Origin: Rhipicephalus microplus
Lineage: Eukaryota; Arthropoda; Arachnida; Ixodida; Ixodidae
Direction of reading: 5' to 3'
DNA length: 64,000 nucleotides
NCBI RefSeq assembly: GCF_043290135.1
Contig: NC_134710.1
Span: 142,552,832-142,616,831, forward strand
The position numbers were made by a program, and so were the translations under genes. Below, one piece after another: positions 10,977-21,350 of the stretch. Each line of letters begins with the position of its first letter. Positions within the stretch are counted from its first letter, which is position 1. The notes beneath the pieces are model-generated. The model ran no database searches. It was not told the origin of the DNA and saw only the letters and a program-made list of their open reading frames with translations.

Positions 10977-11784
10977 CTCAAACCTCATTACAACGAAGTT
11001 CAGGGGGAGCCACAATTATTTTGTTATATCAATTAATTTGTTATAGTGATTATAACAGTTTGTGGCAATGTATGCTCAGATGGGCGCACACCTATAAGCA
11101 TGCAAGGAAGGAAACCGCCTCGCGGCCTGATCTACCGCTGTGCAAACCCGCGTGCGGCGGAAAATAAACACAGTCGAATCTCCTTAATTTGAACTTCCGG
11201 TTAATTTAAACTCACGCTGAGGTCCCGTCAAAGCTATGTGTATATCAATGAGTAAAAACGCCCTGTAATTCAAATGCGCAAGCACTTGCGATGGCGATGG
11301 TTAATTCGAACATACCGCACTCCAAAAATGCTCTCAGCGCCATACCAAATCCCATGGTGGCACATCTCAATGCTGCGCGCGAAGAGTGAGGAAAAAAAAG
11401 AAAGAAAGCTGTCGCGGGGAGTCCTCCTTTCTCGGTGCAGAGGGCAGCAGCAGAGACACAGTCGTCTTTAAGGCGCATAAGTGAGAGAGAAATCACTTTG
11501 CACAGCGGCGCCGCTTCTCAGTCATGCGACCCGTTGAACGCTTCCTCAATCCTCTCCGCTGGCTGTGTGAGGAAGACGGCTCTCTCGACGTCGCGTGAGG
11601 TGGCTGCAAGGCTGGCACGGTAGTTTTGAAAGAGCTGCGCCGTACGAGCATCAAAGTCCGCAGAAAAGGATCTACTTAACACACTACGGTCGACGCTTTT
11701 TTTTTAAAGACTATTTGACTTAATGATTTAGTTCGTTATATTTATTTACTGGTCAATTTTAATTCGTTACAATGAGGTTTAAAA
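10977..11784. mobile_element. pogo/Tigger-type MITE remnant
   Basis: The left end CAAACCTCATTACAACGAAG and right end TCGTTACAATGAGGTTTAAA are inverted relatives of the terminal repeats of the pogo-type element at 46668-49121 (CAGTTAAACCTCGTTATAA). Motifs like TTTGTTATAGTGATTATAAC near the left end match the sub-terminal repeats of that family. A second end-like sequence near 11169 (CAGTCGAATCTCC) suggests nesting or a related element. No transposase frame was recognised. Confidence 0.5.
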
Positions 11785-11904
11785 TGCATGGTTCTCAATG
11801 AAGCTTTCAGGAAAATTTCATTTACTTCACTATATCTATCATTTCGTTATATCCCATTACGTCATTATGAGATTGGGGTGTATCTCTGTTGCATCTCGAG
11901 CCCA

Positions 11905-11946
11905 GTCGGCTGCAAATCGAGCCCAGTCGCTCGATTTGCAGCCGAC
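11905..11946. repeat. Perfect 18-bp hairpin
   Basis: GTCGGCTGCAAATCGAGC at 11905-11922 is followed, after six bases, by its exact reverse complement at 11929-11946. The flanks extend the symmetry imperfectly. It lies just outside the right end of the pogo-type MITE. No function is assigned. Confidence 0.8.
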
Positions 11947-12901
11947 ACTGGGTAAACAGTAAACAACCAGGCATCGCAGCAAGCAGAAATGCATTGCAAC
12001 TGATCGAGTTCGCCGATGACGTCAATCACCGACGTCTTGTCACATTGTCTAAGTGGGCGGAGTCATGATGACAGGCCATGCATTGCTCTCCCTCTGAAGG
12101 AGAAGGGTGGCAAAACCACGCGAAAAGTTGAAATGATCTGAACGCGAAGTTCCTATAACTTCCTTAATATAGCACATATTCGCGAAATTCTTGCGTTAAC
12201 ATGTTTAAGAAAGAAAAGTGCGCATATTTCTCTTTACAACAATTTTTGTACCTTGGAGTTGGCCCATTAAACGTGTACGCGGCGCCTGCTGCCTTGTCAG
12301 CCGTCTCATTCGTCGCAGGTCTCTCAAGATGACTGCAAGCTGTGTGTCACACAGTGCACGAACCATTCTAGAAGTGGATGGAAGGTGTTTCTTTCCCAAC
12401 CAATCCTAAAAGAATACTTTTATTGAAAGTGAGACTAAAGAGTGACAAGTGGGAGCCAACAAATGCCTCTCGTGTATGCAGCGTGATTATTGCAAGCTTA
12501 GTTGCCATTTCTTATCACCTCACCCTTGCAACGTTGGGTACTTGGGGGATGATTTTCGAAACGGCGTGTATATTACTAGTAACACAGTCACAGATCGGAC
12601 TATTACAAGTCATGTGCGTGGTTTTGACTGTGTTCGTGCATGCACTTGTAGCACCTTAAGCGAACTGATAAGCCCAAATAGTTTCATGGCATTTGAACCG
12701 TTCTCATAAATTTGGCGTTCTTCTCAGGGTGTGCTTGAAGATAGTACTTTCACTGTCGCAGACATCTCCTTTTGTTTTGTTTTATGCAAGATGTGACTGT
12801 GAAATTGTTGCGTCTATAATTAACTGCAACAGTTAACTCCGAGTTGTGTTTTTTTTGCGGAGCAAAAACTACAAATAAATAAAACATATCAACGAGGTTT
12901 T
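11947..12901. other. No gene recognised
   Basis: Frames at 12205-12709 are open on both strands but carry no motif. This is probably intronic. Confidence 0.3.
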
Positions 12902-13119
12902 ACTAATATATTTGGAGTTTTATGTCCCAAGCCATGGTATGATTATGAGGGACACCACAGTGGAGGGCTTCGAAATTTTGACCAACGTGCATTGACATGA
13001 CACTACATGAGCCTCTAGCATTTTGCCTCCATCAAGATGCAACCACCGCAGCTGGGGTTAGACTCGCGACTTTTGGGTCAGCAGTCAAGCACTATCACCG
13101 TTACACAACACCTCGAACT
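12902..13119 (-). mobile_element. tRNA-headed SINE of the GTCCCAAA-tail family
   Basis: Read on the minus strand, the right end resembles a tRNA: a box A-like TGTAACGGTGATAGTGCT, then ACTGCTGACCC and a degraded box B (CGAGTCTAACCC). The body runs leftward to a tail region whose plus-strand form is GGAGTTTTATGTCCCAAG, matching the family at 28421-28571 and 10425-10459. Such tRNA-derived dispersed repeats are abundant in ixodid ticks. This copy is diverged. Flanking duplications were not seen. Confidence 0.6.
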
Positions 13120-14399
13120 TGTATTAAGTAGGCTTGTTTAAATGTTCAAATTCTTCAAATATTCAAAATAATATTGCTGTATTTGAATTTGCTTTTATTC
13201 AAATTTAAGGTACTGGAATTTTTGAAGTATTCAAAATGAACGAATATATGTATATTAGGCCACATTTCTCTGCCTATAAAAGTGGTTTCATTTCAGCAAA
13301 GGAGTGCTGAATCGAGAAAACATTTATACAAGAGAAACCAGCACTGCTGCGAAGCTCTACTTCAAGGCTAACTGAACATATTACCCTCGCATCGATTCAT
13401 CATTTAAGTTCAAAAGCTTGTTATACTGGCTTGTATGCTCAGAGTATAGAAAATTTTAAAATATAACATATTTCACAGGTTATCACCTACATTCTATTGA
13501 AAGTCAAATTCTGCTACTAGTCAAAGTTGTTTCCACTCCCTTGGACGCAAGAAGCATGGAATCTGCACAGATCTTGTTACTTTTTTTTTTAAATATTGTG
13601 CTGGTTAGTTGAGTTAAACAAATATGCCCACTTTTCTATGTAATATGTGATATAGGAGGTGTGTTCAAAAAAGAAACTGAACTTTATTAATTGAGCGCCA
13701 GCCACCAGACTAAGCGCGCTGCGGCTACTAACCGCACGCAGCAGCAACCTTAAAGAGGTGGTGCCACCAAATTTCGAGGCTAAAACAAGCCTCCTGCGGG
13801 TTTCCTTTGTATGCTACGACGCTTGACACGAATAGTCGAATCCAGCGAACGTTTAGAATATATTTAAATTCACGTCCAATGTGTTCTTAAATGGTCATTT
13901 TTTCAACTGAAGCCCATTGCAAGTGCGTCCAGAACTGTTGTAGCTCTCTAGGAAGGTCAACGAATGTTGCTGTTATGTCGCACTATATCTGGAGTGAGCG
14001 CAGGTGATAGCAGGTTTCCCCTTCATGGGGGACAAAGGATCGGCGCAGCGCACCCCTTCCCTATTATGTCAATGTATGGGGCTGGCTTGCATGCAGCAAA
14101 AGTAAAGTGTATATGAACAAAACTGTGTCAGTTGCTCTTGAAAGCATTGCTGGATTCCATAACTCCAAATACAGGCAAATTACACTGTCATATGACTGAC
14201 AGGCATTAATTTTACTTGATCCGAAACCCCCCCATTACACTCCGTTGGGGATGTTGGTACTGGACACAACAGGGGCCAAAGACATAACAATGTAAAGCTG
14301 TGAATTGTTCGTTTTGCAGAAATACGGCGTCGGTGGTTGTGAGCAAAAAGTTAACACTTTAAGCGTGACAGAAAAATCAAGAGCGATGCAAATAAAATA
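13120..14399. other. Non-coding DNA with a mariner-like terminus
   Basis: 13130-13250 is a simple TTCAAAT-rich stretch. At 13659 the sequence GGTGTGTTCAAAAAAGAAAC resembles the outer end of mariner-type elements, but no transposase or second end was found. The remainder, including 13740-14230, holds nothing I can support. Confidence 0.3.
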
Positions 14400-14520
14400 A
14401 ATAAATGATAAAAAATCCCAGAGCAGAGTGGGGACCGAACCAGGGTTGTTTGGGTCCACACGGGATCGAACCGGGGTTATTGCGTGGCAAGCAGATGTTC
14501 TACCACACAGCCACGCCTCT
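14400..14520 (-). mobile_element. tRNA-Gly-derived SINE or tRNA pseudogene
   Basis: On the minus strand 14520 to 14461 reads like tRNA-Gly(GCC): a box A-like GTGGCTGTGTGGTAGAA, an anticodon-loop-like CTTGCCACGC, and a box B exactly GGTTCGATCCC. A second box B-like GGTTCGGTCCC follows 20-odd bases later, then a T-rich tail. There is no proper acceptor-stem pairing and the tail is unlike a tRNA gene, so I read it as a tRNA-derived repeat rather than a functional tRNA. Confidence 0.6.
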
Positions 14521-15160
14521 GCTTGTGATAACAGTGAAAAGAACTTCTGCTTGAAAATGCAGTGAAAGTAGCTTTCATGCTTCACAAACCTGTATACATG
14601 CTTGACAATGCAACAGAAAATATTGCAGTAATAATGTGTGGTACAAGCGTCCATTGCCAACGGGCGTCAGAATATGTGATTATCATAATGGCTTTGTGGT
14701 TGAAAGCCGGTACCCCACAACCAAAGGCATACATGCTACTGAGCCTATTCCCTTGAACCCACGCAGTGGGTGCATAGCAAATTTAGAAAAGGTTTCATGC
14801 ACTAAGTGTTTGAAGTACGCACTAGGAACAGGATGTCGCTATCACGTTAAACGCCTAGAGACGAAGCTTTAGGGTCCCCTAATTTTCGCAAATAAATGCC
14901 ATACATACCTGGCCTATGACTAGTGTTGCCGAGGCAGCTCTCCTTGCAGACTGCACCATTGCGCCGGGATCGCTCCATTACTATAGCACGCCATATTGTT
15001 TCTCGATCTGGAAAAAACACAAAATTTCTTTTGTACTTTTTAATCACGTTTCACAGCGACATAGCAATATACTATACAATTAAGCAAGCATGATCAGAAA
15101 CAGCACCTCCGTGCAAACAGTAAGTTAGTATTGAGCATTCTTCTCACCCAAATTTTAACC
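14521..15160. other. No gene recognised
   Basis: This is the left flank of the Kolobok-like transposon. Frames at 14562-14872 have no motif. Confidence 0.3.
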
Positions 15161-18046
15161 TTAAGGGGAGATGCGAGTCGAAAAATCACGTTTTTAGCGA
15201 AATTTCTCGTATTTCTGATTTTTATTGCATTGTAATCTTCAAACCTTCTTCTTTCATCTGTGAAAATTTCAAAACTAAATTCGAACCGCAAAATGCAAAA
15301 AAATGTCTATGAAGGCATCGCGGTGGCTCAAAATTTCGTAAATTTGCGCCGATATTGGCCATCTTTGACTGGGCGCTGCTCCCCGTCGCAGTGCCGCCCA
15401 CCATCGCGATCGGTTGGGAAAGTTGCGTCCGGCCTTCTTCTTACAGCTCCGACGACCGCCAGTTTCGTACGTGGGCAAAAAAAAAAATAAAAAACGAGGC
15501 CTTTTTATCACGTGGTTTGAGCGGCTTTAAACGCGCGGCACCCTAAGCCGCATCGCCATTGGCTACCGAGTCATTGTCAGCTGTGTTGGTGGCGGCCATC
15601 GGCATTTGGTCCGTCTACTTTTCTGCGCGTCTACGCATATTTCCACGATGACAAGCCCGAAAAAGTGCAACCTGAGACCGCAGAAGTTTCGAACGAAGCA
15701 CAAGTTCAAGGGAAGGCGGCGTAAAGCGCCCCGAACGACGGCGACGAACGAGAACGCGCCTACGTGTGCTAGGCCTGACGGCGGCATCGACGAGTGCGCG
15801 AGCGACAGTGGCTGCGATGACGCTGCGCTTTCTTTCGTCAGTGCTTCGGAAAAGAAGCTCGGCTTCTTTGAAAAAGACGAAAGACAGCGCGATGAGGTTT
15901 GTGCAACGACAGTTTTGTGCGACACCCTCTTGCTGACGGCACTTGTGGCAGGTGCGGCATGCCCTGCTTGCGGTATTCAAAAACTTGCCGCTCGGGAGCC
16001 GGCAGAAAAGCGCAAGAGACTTTCGTCGCTCCTCGAACTTCATTGCGAAAACAGCGAATGCTCAGCGACTGTTCTTTCCTGCTCCTATACGTCACTGCAT
16101 GCTACGGCGGACGGCAGCAGCCGAGTGAGCCAACGGTACGACAGTGGGAGCTCCCGAGATAGTTTCGCTGTAAATGTGAAGGCGGTGGTGGCTGCACGCG
16201 CTGTCGGCATTGGGCATGAGCAATTGTCGAGATTTTGCTCCATTATTGGACTCCCAAAGCCAATGCACCACCGAGGATTTTTTTCGATGGCAAAAAAGAT
16301 GCACACCGCTGCCATGGCAGCTGTGAGTGAAAACTTGCGCCGATCCAGAGAGTTGACGAAAGCAGTAGCAGGCGAAACTGATGTGGCTGTTATGTTCGAC
16401 GGCACTTGGCAGAAGAGGGGCCACAAAAGCCACAACGGGATTGGCGCAGTTATCTTCTTAGATACTGGCCTCTGCTTAGACTTCGAGGTCATATCAAATT
16501 ACTGCCTGACATGCAGTAGGCACAAGGATATGAGCCCAGACGAGGAAGTGTGGCAGGCATTCCATGGCCCAGTCTGTGAAAAAAATGCAGACTGTTCCTC
16601 CCATGCCATGGAAACGGAGGCTGCAATGCGCATTTGGCAGAGAACATGGACTTATGACACCCCACTGCATTTCATGACATTCTTGAGTGACGGTGACAGC
16701 AAAGCATATAGTGCAGTTGCAGAGTCAAAAGTCTATGGTGCTGTCAATATAGAAAAAGAAGACTGCACTAATCATGTGGCCAAGAGACTTGGCACCGCGC
16801 TACGGAAGCTGCATGTGCCATTACCACGAGGGCAGAAAATGAAAGAGCCAGCCATTCAGAAGCTCCAAACATACTATCAGATTGCCATAACAAGCAAAAC
16901 AGGGGGAGTGTACGGGATATGTACACTGCAGTATGGGCTTCGTACTTCCACTCATGCTCTACTGACAATGCTGGCAGCCACAAGTTTTGCCCTGCAGGAA
17001 CAGAGTCGTGGTGCAAACATCAACGCGCTGAAGCACTTGGTGAAACTGCACCACGCCACACACCTCTCCTGACAAAAGCACAGGGATTGGCTGTTTGGCC
17101 CATTTATAAGCGGCTAACGGATGAGAAGCTCCTTGCTCGATGCTTCAAAGGGAAAACCCAGAACGCATCGGAATCCCTGAACAGCAAAATTTGGCTACTT
17201 TGCCCCAAGACTAAGTTTGTCTCCCGAACGGTTGTCGAGAATGCCGCAGCTATGGCAATCCTGTGGTTCAACAAAGGTCATGCTACTTTCGAGCACATCC
17301 TGGAAGAGCTCAACATACTGCCATCTAGAGATCTAGTTACTTTCAGTGATTCCCGCGATGCAAGGCGCATCAAGAGAATGTCCGAGCGTCTGACGGCAGA
17401 AGCAAGGGTCCACCGTCGTCGTGGAGTGAAAAGGGCACGGCTAGAAGAGAGTGCTCGCAAGGACCGTGAGGGCACAACCTATGCTGCAGGACAGTTCTAG
17501 TAACTTGCAGTGCTTTTCAAAGTTCTGTTGAACATTATGGCCAAAGATTATGCATTTCTAACAACTCTGTGATAAAAAAAAAGGTTTCAAACTTTCAAAT
17601 GCGTTTTTCTCCTTTTGCAGTTTTGTGTGATCTGTGCTTCTTATACACGCTAGTTCGTATACTTAGAATTGTCATACCTCTATGAAATTTTGCACATAGC
17701 ATGATGAAGGCCCATAGAGTGCAAGCATCTATTGAGATTGTCAGTGCTGCTTGATTATGTTTTTCAAAAATTACATAACATTGAAAGCCCTTGGCAACTA
17801 GAGCCATAGTAAATTTTTCTATTTTATTATTGTATTTCACCTTTTTACACACAAAATTTATATAGTTTTTTGCACTCTACAGTTCCAAAGGATCATAGTC
17901 AGCTATATCTGCATGCTTTATCTCAAATTTTTATAGGTCAGAATTGTTGCATAACAATGGCCATAATTTTGCAGTATCTGACCTGCAGAAAGAAAACCAA
18001 GACTCTTATTAAAGAAAATCATTTTTCGAGTAGCATCTCCCCTTAA
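15161..18046. mobile_element. Kolobok/Mutator-like DNA transposon with TTAA ends
   Basis: Both outer flanks are exactly TTAA (15161-15164 and 18043-18046). The element begins GGGGAGATGCGAGTCGAAAA and ends with the reverse complement of GGGGAGATGCTACTCGAAAA, a terminal inverted repeat with few mismatches. The 2.9-kb body carries one transposase frame (15648-17500) on the plus strand, broken once. A TTAA target duplication with G-run termini and a transposase of this type fits the Kolobok superfamily as I know it. The same transposase domain is often labelled Mutator-like in annotations. The element sits inside the largest intron proposed for the minus-strand gene, in the opposite orientation. 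Confidence 0.75.
15648..17500 (+). pseudogene. Kolobok/Mutator-like transposase, one frameshift
   Basis: The N-terminal part is open from ATG 15648 (an upstream in-frame ATG exists at 15606; I prefer 15648 because a basic MTSPKKCNLRPQKFRTKHK start follows) to a stop at 17070-17072. The C-terminal part is open in another phase to 17500. The two overlap, and alignment by eye places the shift near 16900-16918. The order is: a basic N-terminus, a putative CxxC...CxxxxC zinc motif (GAACPACG ... HCENSEC), then the catalytic core. Core landmarks are VMFDGTWQKRGH (first Asp codon 16398), FLSDGDSKAY (Asp codons 16689 and 16695) and, after the shift, QNASESLNSKIW (Glu codon 17171). The tail is Arg-rich. 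Transposases of this kind cut and paste DNA at TTAA targets. The few lesions suggest recent activity. The copy as given cannot make a full protein in one frame. Confidence 0.75.
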
Positions 18047-18318
18047 TTCTTATTAAACATAATAATTCCAAACTTGACTACCAGCAAGGATTCATACATA
18101 ACCACATACTGTAATGAAGATCTTCTATTTCTAGTTTTTATTCACTGCAAGTGTGAACTGAGGCGTTTGAATTTATAGCATGCAATGTCTGACTGAGCCT
18201 GTGTTGAACTGATGCTAGCTTATAATGAAAGAAGGGGTGGGCCAGTAACTAAGGTCATTGTGGCTACAACTAGAGTCTCGTATGTGAACACCCCAACGGA
18301 AACAGGTGCACCCCTTGC
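18047..18318. other. Intron between transposon end and exon
   Basis: These 270 bases separate the TTAA right end of the transposon from the exon at 18319-18564. The donor of that exon lies at 18318-18317. Nothing else was recognised. Confidence 0.35.
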
Positions 18319-18564
18319 CTTCATTGGTCCCAGTAGATGAGAGTCCCAGCAAAAACAGGAACTGTCGCTTAAGTTGTTGGTCGGGCTCCCGCACATTTTT
18401 GCGTGCCGACAACTCATTAGACAGGCACTGCTGCTGCTCGATGGAGGGTGCTGGTGGCTCCTCCTGATCCACAGACTTCAGATGTGGGGGTGGCGTGGCG
18501 CACAGCCGCTCCTCACTCGCATGTAGACGAGCCCAGTGTCGCATAAAGTGCTCTAACTGAAGCT
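18319..18564 (-). CDS. Candidate exon of unidentified minus-strand host gene (largest exon)
   Basis: The acceptor is strong (TGACTTTCTTTCAG before AGCTTCAG). The 246-nt frame contains LEHFMRHWARLHASEERL, a proline-rich ATPPPHLKSVDQEEPPAPS, then QLKRQFLFLLGLSSTGTNE. It needs one base from the previous exon, and the 52-nt exon at 19903-19954 supplies exactly one. No GT donor fits the phase of the next exon. A GC donor does (GAAG followed by GCAAGG), which is the recognised minor donor consensus. The composition (amphipathic helix, proline-rich linker, hydrophobic helix) is clearly protein-like. FLFLLGL echoes FLSNFELTS in the preceding exon, so there may be an internal repeat of a short helical motif. 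I do not recognise the gene. Confidence 0.65.
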
Positions 18565-18957
18565 CTGAAAGAAAGTCAGATAACTGTGAGCAACTAAACA
18601 ACACTGCCACAATAAAGCATGTCATAAAACCATATGCATACCGTAGACTTTCAGTTAACGGAAATCTGTTAAACAAAACTACTGCTTGAACGGAATTATT
18701 GCCTCTGCAATGCTTGGTTTCGAGCTTCGAAAAATTTGTAGGCACAGCAAGTAATGAAAAGTGAGAGGAACCCCAATTATTTGACCCTGAAAGGACCAAT
18801 GAAAATAGTTGAATTACCCAAGAAAAAGAAAAGCAAAACAAATTACACTGCTCCACATTCACTGTCGTGCTCACGAGCAATGCTGAATTACATTCCCAGA
18901 GCTAAAATGCAAAATACAAAAAAAAGAGGAAAAAAAAAAACAAAGGTGGATAGACGC
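18565..18957. other. Intron
   Basis: AT-rich DNA between two candidate exons. At 18640-18680 there is a CTTTCAGTTAACGG motif like the ends of the small pogo-type MITE at 38481-38663. No gene was seen. Confidence 0.35.
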
Positions 18958-19065
18958 ACAACTGGTGTAGCTCAGTTGACAGAGCATCGTATGCATAGTG
19001 CAAAAGTTGTGGATTCGATGCACACTGGCGAGCAACAACTTGTTTTTTCATCCCCTTTAATTAAT
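18958..19065 (+). mobile_element. tRNA-derived SINE (Ruka-like)
   Basis: A tRNA-like head carries box A (GTGTAGCTCAGTTGACAGAG) and box B (GGATTCGATGC at about 19011-19021). It is followed by a non-tRNA body with CAACTTGTTTTTTCATCC. The head lacks a proper acceptor stem. Ruka is a tRNA-derived SINE described from Rhipicephalus ticks; the resemblance is from memory and unverified. Elements of this kind depend on a LINE for movement. Confidence 0.6.
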
Positions 19066-19902
19066 ATTCTCCTTTAGCTCATAATTACTCCACTTCTTTA
19101 AAATCTACACAAGACTCACATCGTCCCTATGTCATTTGCCCAACATGACTGGAAAGCTAAAGCCATCTTTCTTTTTTTTTTTTTTTCAGTCAGTGTACTG
19201 ATTCTCCCCCGCTCACCTTCTGTACATAATGTGACTTTGCACTGCCTCCAGGAACAGAAGCATTGCAAATTTTCTGCACCTCACCTGGCTTTGAACTGCA
19301 CTGATCGGTCCAGCCCACTTTTGACCAAGCAACACCATGTGGTGACGTGATCATGTGATGTCACAAATTTTAGCAATCTGTGACATCACCATATGTGATG
19401 AAGTCATCATGCCACCACACCATCATCATGTGATGAAAGATTTTTTCCATCACTCATGTTGAAGCTGATGCCGACAGTCAATTTAAATGTTAAATGAGGC
19501 ATCCAATGCTTTCGTCTTTATACTATGCTTTCCCCGACTTACTTGCTGGCATCTAATTCTTGCGCTGAACAAAAAAACAGGGCCCTTCTACTGGCATCCA
19601 ATGGTTGCACTGAACAAAAAATCAGGGCCCTCAATAAATTCCCTTCATTGTGTTTATTACCCAGGTTATAAAACATGCAAGTTATGCATTATTTGTGCAC
19701 AGACCCTTGCAAGTTACCTGCTCTACCTTCAATGGCAATTTCAGATGAAGCACTATTCATAGTACTTCACAATCAAGCAAAAGTTTTCCTCTTTTTAGCA
19801 TTACAAGGCTGTATTACGAGCCCACCAGAAACATTGCAAATTGAAGCTAATTGCACAGCATAAATTGCAGCTGCTAAAAATCATCCTGTGTTTATTACTC
19901 AC
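19066..19902. other. Intron, no gene recognised
   Basis: There is a T-run near 19170. A TGATG/CATCA-rich stretch at 19340-19440 (GTGATGTCACA and similar) could form weak hairpins. A pair of similar sequences at 19545-19570 and 19590-19615 (CTGGCATC, GCACTGAACAAAAAA) is a small local duplication with a spacing of about 49-50 bp. Confidence 0.35.
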
Positions 19903-19954
19903 CCTTTTTCTTCTGGTGACTTGTCAGCTCAAAATTGCTGAGAAACTGTAACTT
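19903..19954 (-). CDS. Candidate 52-nt micro-exon of unidentified minus-strand host gene
   Basis: A long pyrimidine tract and TTTTTTTCAG precede AAGTTACAG, and AAAAAGG is followed by GTGAGT, both excellent splice sites. The frame encodes KLQFLSNFELTSHQKKK plus one base. It begins in phase 0, matching the phase-0 end of the candidate exon at 40863-40939. It ends in phase 1, matching the exon at 18319-18564. The agreement of phase on both sides is the main support, because the exon is too short to judge by composition. No family was recognised. Confidence 0.62.
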
Positions 19955-20851
19955 CTGAAAAAAAGAAGAAAAGAGGAAATAAAATATATATCACTATTGA
20001 AGAGCCAAAAGTCAGTAAGGAAAAAGGAAATAAAAAAAACGGGTTGGATACAAAGTATCTAAACTGTCAAAATGAAAAACATGATTAGTTGTCACTGCTG
20101 CTGCTGCTGCTGGCTGTGACAGTAAGTTTAGGGTGTGATCATCACAAGACCAAATTCATTACTTGGCCAGCTGGCAAACACGATTCTTGGAGCCCCAAAC
20201 TATTGGATATGGCAAACTAGCTTTGCCAAATACGTTCAGTAATCCCAAGTTTGTCAATTAAACATCGTTAGTTCATGCAATGACCTTTTTGGTCTTGACC
20301 ACATCTTTGTTTTTGCTCAATAAATTCAAACACCCACTTAATAAAAAGGCATTTTTGTGGGCTCAATGAGTTCAAATTAATGATGTTTCAGTGTATCCCG
20401 TGTGTCAATCTCATTCCAATTCCCCGGCCTTGCAAGATTTTCATGGCTTTTTGCACTGAGAAGAAGCAGTCTCTTCTTAACAAAAGTGAACTCTGCAAAC
20501 AGACAGTTTGTTATTGGGTATTCAATGTGACAGCCTCTCTACAAGTCACACTAACCTAAGGGACTACCACTAGGAGGCCAAGCAAGGCTGCTGTGCATCG
20601 CATGGGCTCCGCATTCGACGATGTTTTTCTTGAACCAAGACTGCTTTTTGGTGCCAACAGTGGTCTCTGTTGAACTTTAGCAAGTTGCCGACGCTGCTGG
20701 TGCATGCCTCCAACCTCTTTGTTCTTATGGAGCTTTGCAAACTTCAACTCTTTGCTAAGGAGGGGAACGCTGCCTTGTTAGCCCCAATGCCACCTGCACC
20801 GGCCTTGGGCTCGCACTTCGACGCACGTGCACAAGTTCATTCGGCAACACA
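19955..20851. other. Intron and presumed LINE 5' region
   Basis: A CTG/CTGCTG-rich patch lies at 20094-20115. A Tigger-like AT-rich stretch lies at 20280-20400 (AATTCAAAC, AAATTAATGATG). The segment just before 20852 may be the 5' leader of the LINE whose ORF1 follows, but no boundary was identified. Confidence 0.3.
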
Positions 20852-21350
20852 ATGGCGTACAAGGTGAGCAGCATAGATCTACTTGCCACAGAATTTAACC
20901 CAGAAGAATGGAGTGTAGACCTGAATGCCCGACAACGCTCACCTCAACAGCAGTCGAAAGAAACCGAAGGAACACGGTCAAGTAAAGTGGCGCCAGCTGG
21001 CGGAACGCTAGCAAGCAAAACAGAATCAACACTCGGTGTTCCCTCAATGCTCGGTGACACAGCTGTGGCACGTCGTCGCTTAAAACGACTGCCATGGTTG
21101 CCAGTCGATGACTGCAAGATCGTCTTTCGTCCAAGTGTGGGCGTCAATCTAGCCCAATACAATGATGGAGAGTTAGAGGCAGCTGTAGTCGCCAGCAAGC
21201 GTTTCGAGGAGAATGTTGCGTGCGTCTACCTGCCCTAGAAAATATTTTCACAGAGTCCACTTCTTGCGCAGAACGCATTGCCAACTATGCCGAAATACGA
21301 GAACTCACCTACGTTCGCATTTCATGCCTGCATAGCTGCGGAGGGCGATG
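20852..21350 (+). pseudogene. Gag-like ORF1 fragment of an I-type non-LTR retrotransposon
   Basis: From ATG 20852 a 128-codon frame runs to 21238 with FNPEEWSVDLNARQR near the start, a basic ARRRLKRLPWLP, then VDDCKIVFRP and VGVNLAQYNDGELEAAV. The pattern LPxDDxKIVxRP followed by GLNL matches ORF1 (nucleic-acid-binding) proteins of non-LTR elements common in tick genomes, by my recall. After 21238 the match continues in another phase (AERIANYAEIRELTY-like) to about 21350, where it stops abruptly at a GC-rich repeat. No CCHC knuckles or ORF2 follow, so this is a 3'-truncated or interrupted copy. Confidence 0.5.

Noticed and set aside
14461..14520. Functional tRNA-Gly gene on the minus strand
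   Set aside because: Boxes A and B and the GCC-like loop are good, but the acceptor stem does not pair and a second box B and T-rich tail follow, so a tRNA-derived repeat fits better.
15563..16492. Minus-strand frames of 113-142 codons
   Set aside because: They are antisense shadows of the Kolobok-type transposase.
18215..18880. 221-codon minus-strand frame as one gene
   Set aside because: Only the middle part (18319-18564) is protein-like and bounded by splice sites. Both ends are AT-rich intron read-through.
18958..19030. Functional tRNA gene on the plus strand
   Set aside because: The box B is imperfect, the acceptor stem is not complementary, and the downstream body matches a SINE layout.
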